A stretch of DNA of 11,938 nt, from NCBI GenBank assembly GCA_002358965.1, contig DEPW01000071.1, positions 1-11,938 of the forward strand, written 5' to 3'. The position numbers and the translations under genes are program-made. The DNA comes from Bacteroidales bacterium UBA3382 (lineage in GTDB: Bacteria; Bacteroidota; Bacteroidia; Bacteroidales; UBA932). Below, piece by piece: positions 6,826-11,938 of the stretch (the first letter of the stretch is position 1; each line of letters begins with the position of its first letter). The notes under the pieces are model-generated. The model was not told where the DNA came from, ran no database searches, and saw nothing but the letters and a program-made list of their open reading frames with translations.

Positions 6826-8568
6826 ATGAAAAAACTCTTTTTGATTTTGGCAGCGTTCGTTGGTCTTGCTGTCATGTCCTGTACTCCTGAAGTCGACATG
6901 ACTCTTGATCGTGATTCGCTGACTTTCTCTGCCAATGGCGGATCGGAAGTGATTACCGTTACAGGTGTGGCAAGCGGTATTCAGGCCAGTGCAGACCAGG
7001 CTTGGTGCACTACATCTGTATCCGGAAGTGCTGTCACCATCAATGTGGCTGCCAACGAGGCAGACGCTTCGCGTACGGCTACGGTGACTATCAGCTACCG
7101 CAGCACTGAAAGGACCGTTTCAGTCACTCAGGAAGGACTTAGCGCAGACTTCTCCGGTCTGCCAGAGTCGGTAAATGTTCCTTTCGGCGGTGGTACTGTT
7201 ACTCTTGGAAAGGTCGTTGCCAATGTTGGTGTCAAAGTCAATATCCCTGCCGCTGCTGACTGGGTGACCAACCCTCAGGTGGCAGAAGACGGTACGATTA
7301 CTGTCGAAGCAGCTGCTAACTCCGGTATGAATGAGCGTAATTGCGTCGTTACCGTTGAGGCCGGTGCTGCTAAACAGGAAGTGACCCTGACTCAGGGCGC
7401 CGTTACATTCAGCGTAGACTTCGACCCTCAGGTCAAAGGTTTCTCAGGCCGTGCTGATGTCGAGCTTTCGATTACCCTTGCCGGTGACGCTACCGACTAT
7501 CGTTTCATTGTCTTTCCAGAGGGTCTTTACAGCAGCTACGATGAAATCAAGGCTATCCTGAATGATGACGAGCGTGTTGGCCAGGATGTATACGACCGTG
7601 AAGTCGTTTCTCTGTACGGTACGCTCGGAAACGGCGACGATGTTCCTGATGTAATCCAGATGAGGCTCGATGTCAATATGACATACACTGTTGCAGGTTA
7701 CGCTATGGATGAAAGCGGTGCAACCAGCGATCTGGTTACGAAGAACTTCACTACGGACCCTGACAGCCCTGTTCAGATCTACAAAAAATGGATCGGTGAT
7801 TGGGAGTTCTCATTCAATACTTTCGATGCTGATCTTTACGGTAAGGATGCATTCCTCTCTTCAAGGGTTCCTACCAAGGACACCATATCGATCGTAGCAG
7901 ATCAGGAAGGCTTCACTTACCTTCTCCTCGGATGGGAAGACATCTCTTACACGGCTGACGAAGAAGGCAATATTGCATACACTCAGATGCATTGCTCGTT
8001 CGATACCCAGACATACAACATGGTTATGATGACCGGTGCGTTCGAACCTGCTCTGCAGATCGATCAGAACGGAACAGCTGTTCCTTGCCGTATGGTTCCA
8101 TGTCTGCCGACAGAGTATACATGGGATGCTTCGCAGCAGGGATACAACGTAAGCATGTACATCCTCCAGAGTCCTAATTACATCATGGCAGAGGCCGCTT
8201 ACCAGGAAAGCTTCGAAGGTACTACCGTACAGGTGACCCCTACAGGTGTGACCGACTCAACTACAGGCCGGGTTGAAACAGGTTACGGTATCACCGTGCT
8301 TATCATCACCCAGACCGCAGTCGACAACGACAACGTGACCCAGGCAGACATCCTCGGATTCGCAACAAGTATCGACGCAGAGTGGCTGTATGCTTACTCT
8401 ATGACCAAGATCAGCGACACTCCTACAATGACTCCGGCAGCGGCAGCCATGGCAGCGACTTCGTTCTATGGCCAGCTTAATGCTCCTCAGGTAGGAAACC
8501 CTCAGTTCTTTACTAATGCAAGCAATTTTACAGTAACCAACGAACCTGTAAAAGTTTCTGCAAGATAG
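6826..8568 (+). CDS. Surface-type lipoprotein with two BACON domains
   Basis: The 580 residues begin with a lipoprotein signal peptide ending in VMSC (Cys19), followed by TPEVD. Two BACON repeats follow. The first is about 24-104, with AWC at 59-61 and the closing VSVTQEG. The second is about 107-192, with DWVTNP at 145-150 and the closing VTLTQGA. Residues about 193-311 look like a fibronectin-III-type beta domain ending in TYTVAGYAMDESG and a KNFTT strand. Residues about 316-580 are a further beta-rich domain starting KKWIGDWEFSF, of unclear family. BACON domains are known in Bacteroidetes from glycan-active and cell-surface proteins, where they often act as spacers or ligand contacts. No catalytic domain is visible, so this is more likely a surface binder than an enzyme. 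It has its own promoter and terminator, yet its place behind the susCD unit suggests a related role. The exact function is unknown. Confidence 0.92.
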   Translation: MKKLFLILAAFVGLAVMSCTPEVDMTLDRDSLTFSANGGSEVITVTGVASGIQASADQAWCTTSVSGSAVTINVAANEADASRTATVTISYRSTERTVSVTQEGLSADFSGLPESVNVPFGGGTVTLGKVVANVGVKVNIPAAADWVTNPQVAEDGTITVEAAANSGMNERNCVVTVEAGAAKQEVTLTQGAVTFSVDFDPQVKGFSGRADVELSITLAGDATDYRFIVFPEGLYSSYDEIKAILNDDERVGQDVYDREVVSLYGTLGNGDDVPDVIQMRLDVNMTYTVAGYAMDESGATSDLVTKNFTTDPDSPVQIYKKWIGDWEFSFNTFDADLYGKDAFLSSRVPTKDTISIVADQEGFTYLLLGWEDISYTADEEGNIAYTQMHCSFDTQTYNMVMMTGAFEPALQIDQNGTAVPCRMVPCLPTEYTWDASQQGYNVSMYILQSPNYIMAEAAYQESFEGTTVQVTPTGVTDSTTGRVETGYGITVLIITQTAVDNDNVTQADILGFATSIDAEWLYAYSMTKISDTPTMTPAAAAMAATSFYGQLNAPQVGNPQFFTNASNFTVTNEPVKVSAR

Positions 8569-8590
8569 TCTAAAGAAGATAGATGACATT

Positions 8591-8621
8591 GAAGCCGCCT
8601 CTTTCGGGCGGCTTCTTTTTT
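8591..8621 (+). terminator. Intrinsic terminator of the BACON gene
   Basis: A 9-bp perfect stem (GAAGCCGCC at 8591-8599 with GGCGGCTTC at 8607-8615), extendable by one T-G pair, is followed by six T residues at 8616-8621. It begins 22 nt after the stop codon and ends the BACON transcript before the purA promoter. Confidence 0.93.
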
Positions 8622-8657
8622 CTTTGCGGCATAATGGGATTATGTCGTTATTTTTCT

Positions 8658-8665
8658 TATTTTTG
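8658..8665 (+). promoter_or_regulatory. Promoter -7 box for purA-dxs
   Basis: TATTTTTG matches TAnnTTTG exactly. At the expected 19-bp spacing the -33 position reads TGGG (8635-8638), a weak match to TTTG. Transcription would start near 8672, leaving a leader of under 20 nt before the purA ATG, so there is no room for a leader riboswitch such as a purine aptamer. Confidence 0.6.
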
Positions 8666-8688
8666 TATGTTAATACAAGTTTGTTCTT

Positions 8689-9948
8689 ATGAAAGCTGAT
8701 GTAATTTTAGGTTTGCAGTGGGGCGATGAGGGTAAAGGGAAGATTGTCGATCTTCTCGCTTCGCGTTATCCGGTCGTGGCCCGTTTCCAGGGCGGTCCGA
8801 ATGCAGGTCATTCAATACATTTCGGAGAGAAGAGTTATGTGTTGCGTTCCATACCGTCAGGTATTTTCCGTGAAGGAGCGCTGAATGTCATAGGTGGCGG
8901 CGTGGTGTTGGATCCGATGACTTTCCGTCAGGAGTGCGAGGCTCTCGAGGCGGAGGGCGTTCCGGTTAAGGACCGGATATACATCTCGAGGAAGGCGCAT
9001 CTGATATTGCCTACGCACAGGATCCTCGATGCGGCTTCGGAGGCATCGAAAGGCAAGGCGAAGATCGGTTCGACTCTGAAAGGGATAGGGCCGGCATATA
9101 TGGACAAGACAGGAAGGAACGGATTGAGGGTCGGGGATATCGAGGCGGCGGATTTCATGGACAGGCTTGAAGCTTTGCGCAAGAAGCATTTTTCCGTATT
9201 GAGCCAGTATGATTATTCGTACGACGCCGATATGGATCTTGCCGATTGGCTGTCGGCTGTCGAATACATGAAAGGCTTTACTTTCATAGACAGCGAATAT
9301 TTCCTGAATGAGTCGCTCGCTAATGGCAAGGGGGTCCTTTGCGAAGGCGCGCAAGGAACGATGCTAGACATAGATTTCGGCTCTTATCCGTTTGTGACTT
9401 CTTCGTCTACAGTGTGCGCAGGAGCATGTACGGGACTGGGACTTCCGCCTCATGGCATCGGAGAGGTCTACGGCATATTCAAGGCTTATTGCACGAGGGT
9501 GGGCAGCGGACCGTTCCCGACGGAGCTTTTCGACAAGACCGGTGATGAGCTGAGGAAGCGCGGTTTCGAGTTCGGAGCCGTAACCAAGCGTCCCCGCAGG
9601 ACAGGCTGGCTGGATCTGGTGGCTCTTAAGTATGCCGTAATGGTAGACGGGGTCACTGCCCTTGCCATGATGAAGTCCGATGTGCTGGGCGGTTTTGGAA
9701 AAGTGAAGGCGGCTGTCGCGTACAAGGTGGACGGAAAGATTGTTTCGCATGTGCCTTACGATACTTATGCGGAGATCGAACCTATATATAAGGAGTTCGA
9801 CGGCTGGGGAGATCTGACGGGCATGACCTCTTATGACAGTCTTCCCGATGCGTTCAAGACTTATGTCGAGTTCATCGAGTCGGAAACGGGCGTCCCCGTA
9901 AAGATATTGTCCATAGGTCCGGACAGGTCTCAGACTATCATCCGGTAG
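8689..9948 (+). CDS. purA: Adenylosuccinate synthetase
   Basis: Cytoplasmic enzyme that joins IMP and aspartate using GTP to make adenylosuccinate, the committed step from IMP to AMP. At 419 residues it has normal family length. The P-loop-like GLQWGDEGKGK spans residues 8-18, with the catalytic Asp13, and GGPNAGH ends at the catalytic His41; both fall at the same positions as in the E. coli enzyme. Further hallmarks are the IMP-site stretch GIGPAYMDKTGRNGLR (132-147), CEGAQGTMLDIDFGSYPFVTSS (218-239), and the aspartate and nucleotide loops around VGSGPFPTE (271-279) and VTKRPRRTGWLD (298-309). All key residues appear intact. The start at 8689 places the first strand directly before the P-loop, as usual. 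The dxs start codon lies 4 nt after the purA stop, which implies cotranscription and probably coupled translation. Confidence 0.98.
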   Translation: MKADVILGLQWGDEGKGKIVDLLASRYPVVARFQGGPNAGHSIHFGEKSYVLRSIPSGIFREGALNVIGGGVVLDPMTFRQECEALEAEGVPVKDRIYISRKAHLILPTHRILDAASEASKGKAKIGSTLKGIGPAYMDKTGRNGLRVGDIEAADFMDRLEALRKKHFSVLSQYDYSYDADMDLADWLSAVEYMKGFTFIDSEYFLNESLANGKGVLCEGAQGTMLDIDFGSYPFVTSSSTVCAGACTGLGLPPHGIGEVYGIFKAYCTRVGSGPFPTELFDKTGDELRKRGFEFGAVTKRPRRTGWLDLVALKYAVMVDGVTALAMMKSDVLGGFGKVKAAVAYKVDGKIVSHVPYDTYAEIEPIYKEFDGWGDLTGMTSYDSLPDAFKTYVEFIESETGVPVKILSIGPDRSQTIIR

Positions 9949-9952
9949 CATA

Positions 9953-11848
9953 ATGTCTTTGCTTGAAAAGATATCTTCGCCGGAGGATCTGCGCAGACTC
10001 AAGCTCGAGGAGCTTCCCGGACTGTGCGACGAGATCAGACAATATATGATTTCATGTTGCGCGGTCAATCCGGGGCATCTCGGTTCGAGTCTTGGTGCGG
10101 TTGAGATTGCCGTGGCGGTTCATTATGTGTATGATACGCCTTCCGACAAACTGATTTGGGATGTCGGACATCAGGCTTATGCCCACAAGCTCCTGACAGG
10201 CAGGAGAGAGGCTTTCGTAAGCAACAGGAAGCTCGGGGGGTTGAGCGGTTTTCCGAACAGGAAAGAAAGCATATACGATGCTTTCGGTACAGGCCACTCG
10301 TCGACTTCGATATCGGCGGCTCTGGGATTTTCCATAGCGGCGTCGCTTAATGGGACAGGCGAGAAATGCGTGGCCGTCATAGGCGACGGCGCCATGACCG
10401 GCGGGCTGGCTTTCGAGGGGCTTAACAATGCAGGTGCCTCGGATGCCGACCTTCTCGTCATATTGAACGACAATGGCATTTCGATAGACCGCAACAGCGG
10501 GGCCTTGAGCAAGCATCTGTTGAAGATAACCACGAGCCGTACTTACAATCGTCTGAAGAAGAATGTCTGGGATTGCATCGGGGCTACGGCGTTTCGCAGG
10601 CTGATACAGCGTTTCGTGAAAAATCTCAGGCACGCATTTATCCATACGCCCTCCGGTCCGCTGTTTACGGCATTGGGATTCAGGTATTTCGGCCCTTTGG
10701 ACGGTAACGATGTCGTAATGCTGGTGTCGGCCTTGGAGCGTCTCAAGGGCATGAAAGGGCCGAGGTTGCTGCATGTTGTCACCAAGAAGGGCAAAGGCTA
10801 TACTGCCGCGGAGGAAGACCAGGTTACATGGCACGCTCCCGGATTGTTCGATCCGTCGACCGGAAAGCGGCTGAAGCAGGATTCGTCGGTGAGCCGCTAC
10901 CAGGATGTGTTCGGTGAGACGCTGCTCGAACTGGCCAGGAAGGACGGCAGGATAGTAGGAGTTACGCCGGCGATGGCGTCTGGCTGCGGTATGAACCTGC
11001 TTATGAAAGAGATGCCCGGGCGCTGTTTCGACGTAGGTATCGCCGAAGGGCATGCGGTGACATTTTCAGCCGGTCTTGCTGCGGCAGGGTTGCTGCCGTT
11101 CTGCAATATATATTCTTCATTCGCCCAGCGTGCGTACGACAATATCGTGCATGATGTCGTCCTCCAGGGTCTGAAAGTTGTGTTCTGTTTCGACAGGAGC
11201 GGTCTTGTCGGGGAAGACGGAGCCACCCATCATGGAATGCTCGACATCCTTTCGCTCCGCTCCCTCGCCGGCATTACGATATGTTCGCCAATGGACGAAT
11301 CGGAATTGCGCAATATGATGTATTCGGCCACTCTGCCTTCCTGGGGGTCTACGGTGATACGCTATCCTCGAGGCAAGGGGGAAGGCCTGCAGTGGCGTGG
11401 GACTGCCATGGAAGAGATCCGTCGGGGCAAGGCCAGGATGATCAGCGACGGCCGTTCGGTCGCGGTGCTTTCCTTGGGGCCTCTTGGCAACGGAGTCAGG
11501 GAAGCCATAGATAGATATGTGTCCGAGGGCGGGAGTCCGGTACTGCACTATGACATGAGGTTCGCCGCTCCTGTAGACGAGGATGCATTGAGGCATTCGG
11601 CCGATGTGGCGGATACCATCATTACCGTTGAGGACGGAAATGTCGAAGGAGGACTTTTCGGCATAGTTTCAGAATATGTGGCTTCGCACGGATACGCTGT
11701 GACCGTCGTGCCTCTCGGGGCAAAAGGGATGTTCGTTCCGCAAGGGACCCAGGCTGAACTCCATGCGATGTGCGGTAATGACGCAGATGGAATATACAGA
11801 TGCATAATTTCGCACAAAGCCATAAAAAAAGATTGGAAAAATTTGTAA
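9953..11848 (+). CDS. dxs: 1-deoxy-D-xylulose-5-phosphate synthase
   Basis: Thiamine-diphosphate enzyme that condenses pyruvate and glyceraldehyde 3-phosphate to DXP, the first step of the MEP isoprenoid pathway and a branch point to thiamine and pyridoxal phosphate. The 631 residues match family length. Visible hallmarks are PGHLGSSLG (40-48, with an active-site His42), the thiamine-diphosphate/Mg motif GDGAMTGG (144-151) to NDN (172-174), the catalytic glutamate in DVGIAEGHAVTF (Glu365), YSSFAQRAYDN (387-397), the pyrimidine-domain motif DRSGLVGEDGATHHG (414-428), and the C-terminal FVPQGTQAEL (594-603). The residue after the catalytic Glu is Gly, where many bacterial DXS proteins have Gln; I believe this is common in Bacteroidetes, but that is from memory. 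The gene starts 4 nt after purA with no Shine-Dalgarno sequence of its own. No terminator follows, and its last codons overlap the next promoter. Confidence 0.98.
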   Translation: MSLLEKISSPEDLRRLKLEELPGLCDEIRQYMISCCAVNPGHLGSSLGAVEIAVAVHYVYDTPSDKLIWDVGHQAYAHKLLTGRREAFVSNRKLGGLSGFPNRKESIYDAFGTGHSSTSISAALGFSIAASLNGTGEKCVAVIGDGAMTGGLAFEGLNNAGASDADLLVILNDNGISIDRNSGALSKHLLKITTSRTYNRLKKNVWDCIGATAFRRLIQRFVKNLRHAFIHTPSGPLFTALGFRYFGPLDGNDVVMLVSALERLKGMKGPRLLHVVTKKGKGYTAAEEDQVTWHAPGLFDPSTGKRLKQDSSVSRYQDVFGETLLELARKDGRIVGVTPAMASGCGMNLLMKEMPGRCFDVGIAEGHAVTFSAGLAAAGLLPFCNIYSSFAQRAYDNIVHDVVLQGLKVVFCFDRSGLVGEDGATHHGMLDILSLRSLAGITICSPMDESELRNMMYSATLPSWGSTVIRYPRGKGEGLQWRGTAMEEIRRGKARMISDGRSVAVLSLGPLGNGVREAIDRYVSEGGSPVLHYDMRFAAPVDEDALRHSADVADTIITVEDGNVEGGLFGIVSEYVASHGYAVTVVPLGAKGMFVPQGTQAELHAMCGNDADGIYRCIISHKAIKKDWKNL

Positions 11849-11872
11849 TTAAAAAAAATAGTCTTACCTTTG
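11842..11872 (+). promoter_or_regulatory. Bacteroidetes-type promoter of the tRNA gene
   Basis: TTTG at 11842-11845 and TACCTTTG at 11865-11872 are spaced by exactly 19 bp, a full consensus match. The -33 box lies in the last two sense codons of dxs and ends directly before its TAA stop. Transcription should begin near 11879, about 40 nt before the tRNA 5' end, leaving a short precursor leader. Confidence 0.87.
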
Positions 11873-11919
11873 CAGTCCCGTTGGGAAAAGATGCCTTTGA
11901 GAGGGCTGATTGACGATTT

Positions 11920-11938
11920 GCCGGTGTAGCTCAGTTGG
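11920..11938 (+). tRNA. tRNA gene, 5' end only, possibly tRNA-Thr
   Basis: The last 19 nt read as a standard tRNA 5' end: acceptor strand GCCGGTG (11920-11926), then T8, A9, the D-stem strand GCTC, A14, and the D-loop start ending in G18 G19. The invariant positions T8, A14, G18 and G19 are all correct. The anticodon is outside the window. From memory, an acceptor strand of this kind with this D-arm resembles bacterial tRNA-Thr, but this is a guess. The consensus promoter upstream supports a real gene, perhaps the first of a tRNA cluster. Confidence 0.85.

Noticed and set aside
9949..9952. Search for a thiamine riboswitch or other leader element before dxs
   Set aside because: Only 4 nt separate purA from dxs, so no leader element is possible there. 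The purA leader is under 20 nt as well.
10052..11053. Minus-strand open frame of 333 codons inside dxs
   Set aside because: It is antisense to an intact dxs with complete active-site motifs, and the product shows no recognisable domain.
1..11938. CRISPR array, insertion sequence, integrase or phage remnant
   Set aside because: No spaced direct repeats of CRISPR type, no terminal inverted repeats with a transposase, and no integrase-like product were seen on either strand.

Overview
The window looks like a chromosomal segment from a member of the Bacteroidota, most likely order Bacteroidales. Three things point there: a SusC/SusD outer-membrane pair, a BACON-domain lipoprotein, and promoter boxes of the Bacteroidetes type (TTTG, about 19 bp, TAnnTTTG) instead of E. 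coli-type -35/-10 boxes. No genus can be named from the sequence alone.

Layout. The left edge (1-729, minus strand) is the 5' part of murI, glutamate racemase, cut by the window edge. A 230-bp AT-rich divergent region follows and carries a plus-strand promoter box. Next comes a three-gene plus-strand unit: a SusC-like TonB-dependent transporter (960-3950), its SusD-like lipoprotein (3973-5496) and an unrecognised lipoprotein with a calcium-loop-like motif (5538-6602). It is closed by a strong intrinsic terminator. A second surface-type lipoprotein with two BACON domains (6826-8568) has its own full promoter and its own terminator, so it appears to be a separate transcript. The right third is housekeeping: purA (8689-9948) and dxs (9953-11848), 4 nt apart and probably cotranscribed, then a consensus promoter overlapping the dxs stop codon and the first 19 nt of a tRNA running off the right edge.

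How the parts work together. SusC and SusD should form an outer-membrane TonB-dependent uptake machine, with the third lipoprotein as a probable accessory surface binder and the BACON protein as a possible further one. The window holds no glycoside hydrolase, lyase, peptidase, ECF sigma/anti-sigma pair or hybrid two-component system, so the ligand and the regulator cannot be read from context. The flanking genes are core metabolism: D-glutamate for peptidoglycan, AMP synthesis, and the first step of the MEP isoprenoid pathway.

I see no CRISPR array, insertion sequence, integrase, phage gene or toxin-antitoxin pair. The least explained parts are the third lipoprotein and the C-terminal half of the BACON protein. 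I do not see a clearly new multi-gene system here.
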